This document shows positions 1 through 7,385 of a stretch of DNA of 40,496 nt, in pieces. The notes below the pieces were generated by a model, which saw nothing but the letters and a program-made list of their open reading frames with translations, searched no databases and had not been told where the DNA came from. Positions within the stretch are counted from its first letter, which is position 1; every line of letters begins with the position of its first letter. The translations under genes were made by a program, and so were the position numbers. Origin of the DNA: Nostoc sp. NMS2 (GTDB lineage: Bacteria; Cyanobacteriota; Cyanobacteriia; Cyanobacteriales; Nostocaceae); assembly GCF_017115105.1 (NCBI RefSeq), contig NZ_JABXKH010000062.1:1-40496 (forward strand). Direction: 5' to 3'.

Positions 1-115
1 GGCAAATCCTTATTCATTAGAGTTGAACTACAGGTTTCAAGATAGACGTGGTTTATGTATTTTTCTTTTTTCGTATGAAACCACCCTGCTCTCCTACTTC
101 TTTTTGAACTTTGGT

Positions 116-2047
116 TCAAGACAGGGAGAGATTCATCGAATCCATCATTGCTTGATAGCGACCTAACGCCATTAAAGGAAAGTATTGTTGATACAGATGA
201 TATTTAAGATAGAAATGACAAGGGAATCCAGTGCCTGTAAAGTCCGCCTCAAACCAAGTACCATCGGGTTGTTGAGTTGCAACTAGATAGCCAATTCCTT
301 GCTCAATAGCCTCAAGCGCTAATTTACCAGTTGCTTCACCTGCTGCCAAGAGGCCAATTAAAGCCCAAGCGGTTTGAGATGCAGTACTATTTCCTTTTCC
401 TTTAAGACTGGGGTCATTATAGCTGCGGCAAGTCTCACCCCAACCACCATCTGAGTTTTGACACCCTACTAACCAAGCTGCTCCCCATTCTATACTGAGT
501 TTATGCTTTTGAGGATCAATCAATGCTAAGGCTGACAAAACGCCACTGGTGCCGTAGATATAATTTACACCCCAACGACCAAACCAACAGCCTTCGGTTT
601 CTTGTTCGTGCAGAAGATAAGTAAGCGATCGCTCTAAATTATCACTATCAATTGCCAAATTACAAGCACCAAGCATTTCTACGACTCTAGCCGTAACATC
701 TGCGGTATTTGGATCAATCATCGCTTTCAAGTCGCCATAGGGGATGGAGTTAAGCCAATCTTGATCGTTATCCAAATCAAAAGCAGCCCAACCGCCTGGT
801 TTACATTGCATAGATGCAATCCAGTTTAACGCCCGTGCGATCGCAGCCTGCTTAATTTTTTCATTGGGGAGTTTCACCAAATGTAAAGCCATCACCACCA
901 CCGCCGAGTCGTCTACATCGGGATAAAAGCGATTGTCAAACTCAAAAGCCCAAGCCCCTGGTTTTCCCTGACGATTTTTTACAGCCCAATCTCCGTAATC
1001 TAAAATTTGTTTTTGTAATAACCATTCTCCAGCCTTCACCACAGCCGGATGATCTGGGGCAAAGCCAGATTCTACTAAGGCACGTATTGCCCAAGCTGTA
1101 TCCCACACGGGTGAAATACAGGGCTGTACCCGATAACTATTTTCTGTTTCAATGACAAAGTTATCAATTGCTTGCAAACCCCGCTCCACAATCGGATCGC
1201 TTCGGTCATAATCTAGACACCGCAAAGCTAGCATTGAATTCAACATCGCCGGAATAATGCCGCCCCAATCGCCTGTCGCTTCTTGCCGTTCTAAAATCCA
1301 TTTTTCGGCGGCTTTGATGCCTTCTTCACGAAAGGGGACTAAATTCAAGCTTTCTGCCCACTTGAATCCTTGATCGAGGGTGAGGAATAAATCTGTCCAA
1401 TCCCCACTTTGGGGTAATTCCCACCGGACTCGATCCACACCTTCAGCGTATAGCTCATCTAGATTGATAGTTGGGTTGGTGATAAAAACAGGTTTGCGAT
1501 CGCATACAATCAGTAATGGTACTGTACTGGAACGTGCCCAGCTAGACATCTCGTAGATATTAACTGGGAAAGTTTTGGGCAACAACATTATCCAAGGTGG
1601 TAGTGAGGGAATACCGCGCCAGTTGTAGCAGCCAATTAAGGCTAGGTGCAACTTAGTAAAAATTCGAGTTTTGCTGATCCCACCCCATTGGAGAATAAAA
1701 GCTTTCGCCCGAATCATCGCCGGATCGCTTGCTGGTACACCTAGCAGTCTTAGCGCCATGTAGGCTTCAACTGAAGTGCTAAGTTCTCCGCCATCACCGT
1801 AGTAAAGCTCCCAGCCACCATGCTGTCGTTGCTCTTGACGCAGATATGCTTCAACTTTGTGTAAAGGTCTGGTTTGGTCTGTTCCCCAAATCTTATGCAA
1901 AAGAACGGCTTCAGCAGTGATGGTGACATTAGATTCTAACTCTGCCCACCAATAACCTGCGGGATTTTGAATCGAAAGCAAATATTGTTGACTAGCTGCG
2001 ATCGCCGTTGCGACTTGATTGACTTTTACCCTGTCTTGTGTTTGCAT
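116..2047 (-). CDS. shc: Squalene-hopene cyclase
   Basis: Class II triterpene cyclase that folds squalene into hopene/hopanol, the committed step of hopanoid synthesis, acting as a monotopic membrane protein. The protein is 643 residues, normal for the family. The catalytic acid motif DVDD is at residues 377-380, and repeated QW-type motifs run through the chain (for example around QRQHGGW, QKQILDYGDW, QCKPGGWAAF, QNSDGGWGE and QQPDGTW), building the alpha/alpha barrels. I chose the ATG at 2047; a TTG lies one codon upstream. No strong Shine-Dalgarno is visible. It is divergently transcribed from the HpnB-like glycosyltransferase across about 120 bp, so the two hopanoid genes share one promoter region. 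Identification is from motifs and overall similarity; high confidence. Confidence 0.96.
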   Translation of the reverse strand: MQTQDRVKVNQVATAIAASQQYLLSIQNPAGYWWAELESNVTITAEAVLLHKIWGTDQTRPLHKVEAYLRQEQRQHGGWELYYGDGGELSTSVEAYMALRLLGVPASDPAMIRAKAFILQWGGISKTRIFTKLHLALIGCYNWRGIPSLPPWIMLLPKTFPVNIYEMSSWARSSTVPLLIVCDRKPVFITNPTINLDELYAEGVDRVRWELPQSGDWTDLFLTLDQGFKWAESLNLVPFREEGIKAAEKWILERQEATGDWGGIIPAMLNSMLALRCLDYDRSDPIVERGLQAIDNFVIETENSYRVQPCISPVWDTAWAIRALVESGFAPDHPAVVKAGEWLLQKQILDYGDWAVKNRQGKPGAWAFEFDNRFYPDVDDSAVVVMALHLVKLPNEKIKQAAIARALNWIASMQCKPGGWAAFDLDNDQDWLNSIPYGDLKAMIDPNTADVTARVVEMLGACNLAIDSDNLERSLTYLLHEQETEGCWFGRWGVNYIYGTSGVLSALALIDPQKHKLSIEWGAAWLVGCQNSDGGWGETCRSYNDPSLKGKGNSTASQTAWALIGLLAAGEATGKLALEAIEQGIGYLVATQQPDGTWFEADFTGTGFPCHFYLKYHLYQQYFPLMALGRYQAMMDSMNLSLS

Positions 2048-2166
2048 CAAATACTATTTAACCTCAACACCCAACACTATTGAATACGGCAATCCGATGA
2101 AAAATTTTTTTCCTTTATTGGTAGACATAGTATTGTGTCTGAGTCACTGAGAATTTGCAATAGGTC

Positions 2167-3378
2167 ATGGGTGTAATTGTATTAGGATTGATGCTGTTAT
2201 CCTTGACAATTTGGTTGGGATTACTATGTTTTTGGGGACAATTTTGGCGGACAGACCAGCAATTAGAGGTAGAGACGTTGTATACAACGTCTCTACAATC
2301 GTTACCTGTGGTTTGTGTGGTGGTTCCGGCGCGTAACGAAGCTGAATTAATATCAACTAGTTTGCGATCGCTCCTACTTCAAGATTATCCTGGTTCTTTC
2401 AACGTATTTTTAGTAGACGATCGCAGTACAGACGGTACAGCAAATTTTGCCGAAGGAGTTGCACACGCTGTCGGTAAACCCCAGCAAATGCATATTATCT
2501 CTGGCGTTTCACTACCTGCTGGTTGGTCGGGCAAACTTTGGGCAGTTGAGCAAGGTATAAAGAGTGCTAGTAAATTCGCACCTGATTATTTTTTTCTGAC
2601 CGACGCAGATATCGAACATGATCCTAGTAATCTCCGGCGACTCGTTACGAAAGCTGTCCAAGAAGATTTAGACCTGGTTTCGGTAATGGTGCGACTCAGG
2701 TGTGAGAGCTTTTGGGAAAAACTTTTAATTCCGGCTTTCGTGTTTTTCTTCCAAAAACTCTATCCTTTTCGCTGGGTCAATGATCCAAACAATCCCACAG
2801 CCGCCGCAGCTGGGGGATCTATTCTAATCACCCGTGAAGCTTTAGAGCGAATCGGAGGCATTCAAGTGATTCGCCAAGCTTTAATCGACGATTGCGCCCT
2901 AGCTGGGGCTGTTAAGAAGAGTGGGGGACAAAGGGAAAAGGGGATAAACAATGTTTCCAGTCAAGGGCGTATCTGGCTAGGATTGAGTAGCTTGACTCGG
3001 AGTTTGCGTCCTTATGACTCGCTAGCGACAATTTGGGATATGGTTGCTCGTACTGCCTATACTCAACTCAATTATTCTCCATTACTCCTCTTAGGCACTT
3101 TAATAGGAATGCCTCTGATTTATCTAGTTCCGCCTGTGTGTGTAATTCTAGGAGCAGTTTGGGGCAATTGGGCGATCGCACTTACAGGTTTATTAGGATG
3201 GCTATTGATGACTTTTGCTTACTACCCGACGATCCGCTTTTATAAATGTTCTCCGTGGTTAGCTTTTAGCTTACCTGCGATTGCTTTTCTCTATACACTG
3301 ATGACTTTAGACTCAGCACTCCGTCACTGGCAAGGGCGCGGCGGCGCTTGGAAAGGAAGAGTTTATCCCAACCCTTAA
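2167..3378 (+). CDS. hpnB: Hopene-associated glycosyltransferase HpnB (GT2 family)
   Basis: Membrane-anchored family 2 glycosyltransferase of the HpnB type, usually found with hopanoid genes; the exact sugar transfer is not firmly established. An N-terminal membrane helix (about residues 3-25) leads into a GT-A domain with VVPARNEAE, the nucleotide-sugar motif DDRSTDGTA, the DxD-like TDADIEHDP and the acidic DDCALA, followed by C-terminal membrane helices (about residues 310-390). Two stretches look inserted in frame. One is a perfect 28-bp palindrome encoding part of the linker before the GT domain (2269-2296). The other is a 13-residue segment (2929-2967) between SGG and RIWLG, which from memory are contiguous in relatives. 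Divergent neighbour of shc. The reading frame is intact, so the protein is probably made. Confidence 0.88.
   Translation: MGVIVLGLMLLSLTIWLGLLCFWGQFWRTDQQLEVETLYTTSLQSLPVVCVVVPARNEAELISTSLRSLLLQDYPGSFNVFLVDDRSTDGTANFAEGVAHAVGKPQQMHIISGVSLPAGWSGKLWAVEQGIKSASKFAPDYFFLTDADIEHDPSNLRRLVTKAVQEDLDLVSVMVRLRCESFWEKLLIPAFVFFFQKLYPFRWVNDPNNPTAAAAGGSILITREALERIGGIQVIRQALIDDCALAGAVKKSGGQREKGINNVSSQGRIWLGLSSLTRSLRPYDSLATIWDMVARTAYTQLNYSPLLLLGTLIGMPLIYLVPPVCVILGAVWGNWAIALTGLLGWLLMTFAYYPTIRFYKCSPWLAFSLPAIAFLYTLMTLDSALRHWQGRGGAWKGRVYPNP
2269..2296. repeat. Perfect 28-bp palindrome of the GTAGAGACG repeat family, inside hpnB
   Basis: The sequence reads identically on both strands. Each arm is GTAGAGACGTTGTA. 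The GTAGAGACG/CGTCTCTAC core recurs in intergenic inverted repeats at 9555-9657 and 16068-16100 and as a partial copy near 30315-30345, so this is a dispersed element carried within coding sequence. It is translated in frame as part of a low-constraint linker. Confidence 0.85.
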
Positions 3379-3441
3379 CATTTCTGAAGTTTACTAAATT
3401 CCCTATTGCTCTGGGAGCAAAATTCGACTTGATCTTAATAT

Positions 3442-3855
3442 CTACGGGTATTGTCCTTGACTGATCAACACTTGTCGAGAAAGCACCCGATTGGGAACAT
3501 TAAATTGAAGTAACCTTGCAGTCCCTTGACCAATCTGAGTTTTTCCTTCTATCCTGGCATTTTCAAGATAAAAATGTTCATCCCAAACCAGACGGCGGGG
3601 ATTAAACAATGGAACAATTTCTTAAGTAAGCTGGTCTATAGTAGCGAAATCAGAGCCTTTGTGACGGTTACAGGATAAACATGAAAGTGCCAAATTCTCA
3701 ACAGTAGTTTCACCCCCATGTTTAACGGCAATAATATGGTCTACTTCATGGGTATAAATAGAAAAGTTTTGATGGATTTGGCAATATTCACAGCGTGCTG
3801 AAGCTCTCTGGATAACTAACCTACGAAGTTCCACAGAAATCAAATTAGAAGTCAT
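3442..3855 (-). pseudogene. HNH endonuclease interrupted by an in-frame stop
   Basis: A small HNH nuclease (metal-dependent DNA nicking or cutting domain). The first 77 codons carry CEYC, then EVDHIIAVKHGG, NLALSCLSCNRHKGSD: the paired CxxC zinc ligands and the catalytic His/Asn core. A TAA at 3622-3624 ends that frame. The same frame then continues for 59 sense codons (EIVPLFNPRRLVWDEHF, then VLSRQVL) to a TAG at 3442-3444. The FNPR and WDEHF segments are the usual C-terminal half of this family, so the stop looks like a single substitution, probably CAA to TAA, in a gene of about 137 codons. The ATG at 3855 follows the stop of the upstream gene by one base, indicating an operon. The 77-residue product keeps the HNH core and could still fold. 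Confidence 0.8.
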
Positions 3856-3856
3856 G

Positions 3857-4237
3857 TTAGCTGATTGCAGAATAAGCTCGTGCTTTTAATAAAATCATCA
3901 TCTGCTCTAGCTGCTCGTAAACATCTAATTCTGCTAATTCCATTTGATTGAGTGTTGCAGAGCGATTTTTTTCTAGTAATTCTTGTAGGCGGGTTTGAGA
4001 TTGAAATGAAACTTTAAAATTAATAATTTCTTCTGGTTTTGGCCCCTTAATTAAAAAATCAATAACTTCTTGATAAACTGCTGGAATATTTGTACTCTCA
4101 GGGTTAACTGTTGGCTGAATAGTTATTGGTAGATTAACAACGTCTAGTAATCGCCAAAGCAATTCGGGTAAGCGATTTTGCAGAGGTTCTAAACGTTGAG
4201 CCAGTTCATCGGGAATTTGAATGGTGAATTCTGCCAT
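3857..4237 (-). CDS. Unknown 126-residue protein upstream of the HNH gene
   Basis: I do not recognise a named family. The protein starts MAEFTIQIPDELAQRLEPL, a beta strand followed by a helix that resembles the start of ribbon-helix-helix-like antitoxins, and continues as a largely helical chain rich in Leu, Glu and Gln (for example RLQELLEKNRSATLNQMELA) without signal peptide or membrane segment. It is the first gene of a two-gene unit: its stop is separated by one base from the ATG of the broken HNH nuclease. That coupling suggests it is a partner or regulator of the nuclease; this is inference. It could equally be an unrelated accessory protein. Confidence 0.6.
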   Translation of the reverse strand: MAEFTIQIPDELAQRLEPLQNRLPELLWRLLDVVNLPITIQPTVNPESTNIPAVYQEVIDFLIKGPKPEEIINFKVSFQSQTRLQELLEKNRSATLNQMELAELDVYEQLEQMMILLKARAYSAIS

Positions 4238-4489
4238 TGGTGCTTTTGTTGCGATTTTGCACTCTTAAGAATATATATTGTATCCTAATTATAGCTTTCA
4301 AACCTACCTCTGCATCAGATGCCATTGCTTTGATACGGGCATCACACCCCAAGACTTAGCAGCACGTAGATTTTTTTGGGTCGCCCGCTTTATATTTCAT
4401 CAGTGATTTGTCCTTCTCAAAAGTGGTCAAGTTATAAGGTAATAAAGCTAAAATTAAAGTAAGCCAAAAGTGGTTGATTTAAAAAAGTC

Positions 4490-4726
4490 ATGACAACCGC
4501 AACATCAACAAATAATCCTGTTATTGTCCCCAAAAAGCTGCCTTTTCTGGAATCAATTTGTTGGCAGACAGCCAATGTCTATCGGTTTACTCCAGAAGAA
4601 ATGCTGAGTCGCTACGAGCGTGGTTGGCAATATCGCAACCTATTTAATAATCTTGAAGGTGAAGAACTCAATTTTCTTCAGGAACTCGCCGGACGCTATA
4701 GATCCTGGTTGCAAGTTTATTTATGA
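4490..4726 (+). CDS. Small protein paired with an AbiEii-type nucleotidyltransferase (possible antitoxin)
   Basis: A 78-residue soluble protein with no family I can name. The N-terminal 20 residues look disordered (Thr/Asn rich). The rest is helical, with RFTPEEMLSRYERGWQYRNL and NFLQELAGRYRSWLQVYL. The stop overlaps the ATG of the next gene (ATGA, 4723-4726), so translation is probably coupled. Small proteins directly upstream of AbiEii-like nucleotidyltransferases are often their antitoxins, which makes that role plausible here, but nothing in the sequence proves it. Confidence 0.65.
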   Translation: MTTATSTNNPVIVPKKLPFLESICWQTANVYRFTPEEMLSRYERGWQYRNLFNNLEGEELNFLQELAGRYRSWLQVYL

Positions 4727-5550
4727 CCTCCAGATTTGAACACCATAATAAAATTCTCACAGTTCTTGAATGCTTAGATTCTGACATACTTAGGAAGGGT
4801 TCTGCTTACTTCGGCTTACCTCGACTTCGCTCGGCACAAGTCGCTCAGTACAAGTACTTCGGTGGCGGAACCCTTCTTGCATTTGAGTTTGAAGAATATC
4901 GCTGGAGTAAAGATGTTGACTTTATCGCATCTGTCGGTACAGAAGGCTACAAATACCTGCGGACAGTGGTATTTGATGGTGGGCATGAAGCATTATTTCA
5001 TGATTTAAGTAAAATCCAAGTTGGACGTAGCACAACTGACCAATATGGAATTCGGATGATCGTTTTTGTAGATAATGTGCCGATTAAAACGGAAATTATT
5101 GCTGAAACTCGTTTTCAATTAGACCCACCAAGATATCCAAAGTGGTCACTTGTTCCCTGCTTAAGCTTCAATGACTGTTTTACCTCCAAGCTGCTGTCAA
5201 ATTCTGACCGTTATGCAGATGACAGCGTTGAGGCAAGAGATTTAATTGATTTAGCAATTCTTAGGCTGCGATCGCCAATCCCTCAAGCATCAATTGAGAA
5301 GGCTGAAAAAGCATATCAGGTTATGCGCCCTTTGAAAAGAGCGATCACACTATTTCAGGGAAGACCAGATTACAGAGAGAAATGCTTTCTCAGTCTACAA
5401 GTCGATCAAGCTCAAATACCCAAAATTATCGATGGTATTGATTTACTCTCTACAGATTTAGGATTATCTCACACTCCAAGGGCTTTTCGAGAACAACATG
5501 ATATCTTTGCTGATTTAGAAACACAAATTAAAAAACAAGAAGATTCTTAA
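4723..5550 (+). CDS. AbiEii/AbiGii-type nucleotidyltransferase (toxin-like)
   Basis: A DNA polymerase beta-like nucleotidyltransferase of the AbiEii family; family members act as toxins that transfer nucleotides to tRNA or other targets in toxin-antitoxin or abortive-infection systems. The fold's signature is visible: FGGGTLLA at residues 46-53, then RWSKDVDF at 60-67 with the metal-binding pair D64/D66, and a third acidic strand candidate in PIKTEIIAETRF. The chain is 275 residues. Sixteen residues (32-47, LPRLRSAQVAQYKYFG) are encoded by an in-frame 48-bp dispersed repeat inserted just before the catalytic glycine loop. The ATG overlaps the stop of the small upstream gene. The frame is intact, but the insertion sits next to the active site, so activity is uncertain. 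Confidence 0.8.
   Translation: MTSRFEHHNKILTVLECLDSDILRKGSAYFGLPRLRSAQVAQYKYFGGGTLLAFEFEEYRWSKDVDFIASVGTEGYKYLRTVVFDGGHEALFHDLSKIQVGRSTTDQYGIRMIVFVDNVPIKTEIIAETRFQLDPPRYPKWSLVPCLSFNDCFTSKLLSNSDRYADDSVEARDLIDLAILRLRSPIPQASIEKAEKAYQVMRPLKRAITLFQGRPDYREKCFLSLQVDQAQIPKIIDGIDLLSTDLGLSHTPRAFREQHDIFADLETQIKKQEDS
4807..4854 (+). repeat. 48-bp (double) copy of the 24-bp dispersed module, inside the AbiEii-like gene
   Basis: Begins TACTTCGGCTTACCTCGACT and ends CGCTCAGTACAAG. The same 48-bp sequence with a few differences occurs intergenically at 14660-14707 (reverse), 34306-34353 (reverse) and 40394-40441. Removing 48 bp leaves TCTGCT joined to TACTTCGGTGGC, restoring a short SAYFGGGT loop. A length divisible by three keeps the reading frame. 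Confidence 0.85.
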
Positions 5551-5572
5551 AGAGGTCATGCCGACCCATGCC

Positions 5573-5923
5573 CTAAATCCTTGAAGCTGTTTGTTTAGTA
5601 CTGGCGGGAACAACAGGCAATGGTTGAGCGGCTTTCAAGACTGCATCCAGCAACCCTGGAAACAGCATCTCTAAATCTTCACGCCGCAGTATGTTGATGT
5701 GATGTGTCCCTTCTTTCCGTGTAAAGACTATCCCAGACTCCCGCAAAATCTTAAAATGATTGGACATTGTAGACTTAGCGATCGCAAAATCAAACTTGGC
5801 ACAGCATTGTTCCCCCTCAGTCGCCAGCAGCCGCACAATCTCTAGCCGCACTGGATCGCCCAATGCATACAACACTCCCGGCAAAGAAATATTTTTTCTA
5901 TCTGGATGATAAAGAAATCTCAT
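5573..5923 (-). CDS. rexT: ArsR/SmtB-family redox-sensing repressor RexT
   Basis: A 116-residue winged helix-turn-helix regulator. LGDPVRLEIVRLLATEGEQ and the recognition region AKSTMSNHFKILRESGIV are typical ArsR. Instead of a metal-site Cys pair it has vicinal Cys40-Cys41 (EGEQCCAKFDF). In Anabaena PCC 7120, RexT is an ArsR-type repressor of thioredoxin gene trxA2 and is inactivated by H2O2 through a vicinal disulfide at these positions. Here the gene is divergent from a thioredoxin gene, with a 17-bp palindrome between them, which matches that system. Assignment of the symbol rests on the Cys positions plus the neighbour; confident. Confidence 0.87.
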   Translation of the reverse strand: MRFLYHPDRKNISLPGVLYALGDPVRLEIVRLLATEGEQCCAKFDFAIAKSTMSNHFKILRESGIVFTRKEGTHHINILRREDLEMLFPGLLDAVLKAAQPLPVVPASTKQTASRI

Positions 5924-5960
5924 AGTTGCATTATCTCATCAAGTGGCATATATTTTTATT

Positions 5961-5977
5961 ATTCGATATTATCGAAT
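5961..5977. promoter_or_regulatory. Candidate RexT operator between rexT and trxA2
   Basis: ATTCGATATTATCGAAT is a perfect inverted repeat around one central base, lying 27 bp upstream of the trxA2 ATG and 38 bp upstream of the rexT ATG. ArsR repressors bind such AT-rich palindromes. Placement would let RexT control both genes. Inferred from position and symmetry. Confidence 0.65.
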
Positions 5978-6003
5978 TATAGAATTAACTAGGAAGGCAA
6001 TTT

Positions 6004-6327
6004 ATGTCATCCATTACAAATGTCACAGAAGCCACATTCAAGCAAGAAGTCTTGGAAAGTGAAATTCCGGTCTTAGTAGACTTTTGGGCCCCGTGGTGCG
6101 GCCCTTGCCGGATGGTGGGCCCAGTAGTCGATGAAGTTGCTGCGGAATACGAAGGACAGGTGAAATTTGTGAAGCTGAACACAGATCAGAATCCGACTGT
6201 CGCCAGCCATTATGGAATTCGCAGCATTCCGACGCTGATGGTTTTTAAAGGAGGTCGGCAGGTTGATACTGTCGTAGGGGCAGTTCCAAAAACCACATTG
6301 AATAAGACCTTAGCACAGCATCTTTAA
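6004..6327 (+). CDS. trxA2: Thioredoxin (TrxA2 type)
   Basis: A 107-residue thioredoxin that reduces protein disulfides in the cytoplasm and supports peroxide detoxification. The active site WCGPC is at residues 31-35 (Cys32, Cys35) after the usual VDFWAP strand, and the cis-proline loop [12 protein letters not shown] is intact. A good Shine-Dalgarno (AGGAAGG) precedes the ATG. It is divergent from the RexT repressor gene with a palindromic operator candidate between them, so peroxide induction is expected. Symbol by analogy with the Anabaena rexT/trxA2 pair. Confidence 0.92.
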   Translation: MSSITNVTEATFKQEVLESEIPVLVDFWAPWCGPCRMVGPVVDEVAAEYEGQVKFVKLNTDQNPTVASHYGIRSIPTLMVFKGGRQVDTVVGAVPKTTLNKTLAQHL

Positions 6328-6338
6328 TTTAAGTAAAC

Positions 6339-6480
6339 GGGAGTGGGGAGTGGGGAGTGGGAGGCAGGGGGCAGGGGGCAGGGAGCAAGCGAGATGAGGG
6401 AGATGAGGAAGATGGGGAGCAGGGAGCAAGCGAGATGAGTTTTCCCCCTGCCCCCCGCCCCTCTGCCTCTTTTCCATGCC
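6339..6480. repeat. G-rich heptamer-type STRR block downstream of trxA2
   Basis: Repeats of GGGGAGT, GGGGGCA and GGGAGCAAGCGAGATGAG-like units fill most of the 200-bp gap between trxA2 and the SDR gene, followed by a C-rich complement-like stretch. Four or more GGG runs with 3-4 base spacers at 6339-6384 fit a G-quadruplex pattern. No gene is seen here. Confidence 0.75.
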
Positions 6481-6528
6481 CCATTCCCAATTCCTGAATT
6501 CTGTTTCAACTAACGGGGAAAGAGCTAA

Positions 6529-7323
6529 ATGGACTTGAAATTGTATGGTAAATCCGCGCTGGTGAGTGGCTCAACCGCAGGTATTGGTTTAGCGATCGCT
6601 CAAGGATTAGCTCAAGAGGGTGCATCAGTGATTGTTAACGGTCGATCTGAGGAAAGAGTAGCCCAAGCGATCGCTAAAATTCAACAAAGTATACCCGAAG
6701 CAAAAGTTTCTGGTGTTGTTGCTGACACAGGTACTGCATCAGGGGTAGAGCAACTTTTGCAAAAAGTTCCTCACGTTGATATCCTCATAAACAATGTCGG
6801 TATTTATGAGCCAAAAACCTTTTTTGATATTACAGATGAAGACTGGTTAAATATATTTAATGTTAACGTTCTCAGTGGAGTTCGTTTGAGTCGGCAATAT
6901 CTGCAAAAGCAGCTAGAGCAAAACTGGGGACGGATAATTTTTATCTCTAGTGAATCTGCCATTCAAATCCCAGTGGAAATGATTCACTATGGCACAACTA
7001 AGACAGCGCAGCTTGCTGTTGCAAGAGGTCTAGCAGAAATGACAGTTGGGACTGGAGTTACAGTAAACTCCGTCCTACCAGGGCCAACCCGTTCAGAAGG
7101 AGTTGAAGACTTTATCACAAATCTGGCCAAGGAACGGGGTATTAGTCCCGATCGAGTTGAGGCGGAGTTTTTTCAAAATGTGCGTCCAAGTTCCTTGATT
7201 AAACGCTTTGCAACTAATGAAGAAGTAGCAGCGATCGTAGTTTATCTTTCTAGTCCCGTAGCATCAGCAACTAATGGTGCAGCTTTGCGGGTAGATGGTG
7301 GTGTTATTCGGTCGATTGTTTAG
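6529..7323 (+). CDS. SDR-family NAD(P)-dependent oxidoreductase
   Basis: A classical short-chain dehydrogenase/reductase of 264 residues. It has the Rossmann glycine motif SGSTAGIG (residues 13-20), the NNVG motif (88-91), catalytic Ser at about 140-141 (FISSESA), and the Tyr154-Lys158 pair (HYGTTKTA). A C-terminal VDGGVIRS closes the fold. Substrate is not evident. It follows trxA2 on the same strand after a repeat-filled gap and precedes an old yellow enzyme and a nitroreductase, which suggests reduction of reactive carbonyls or similar stress substrates. No clear own promoter is visible. Confidence 0.9.
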   Translation: MDLKLYGKSALVSGSTAGIGLAIAQGLAQEGASVIVNGRSEERVAQAIAKIQQSIPEAKVSGVVADTGTASGVEQLLQKVPHVDILINNVGIYEPKTFFDITDEDWLNIFNVNVLSGVRLSRQYLQKQLEQNWGRIIFISSESAIQIPVEMIHYGTTKTAQLAVARGLAEMTVGTGVTVNSVLPGPTRSEGVEDFITNLAKERGISPDRVEAEFFQNVRPSSLIKRFATNEEVAAIVVYLSSPVASATNGAALRVDGGVIRSIV

Positions 7324-7385
7324 GTGTGGGACTGGGGAATAAGGGACAAATGACTAATGACTAAAATAATTTGGAGATATAACCA

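Noticed and set aside
4240..4430. Possible coding remnant on the minus strand (RATQKNLRAAKSWGVM)
   Set aside because: About 25 codons only, no start, no recognised family.
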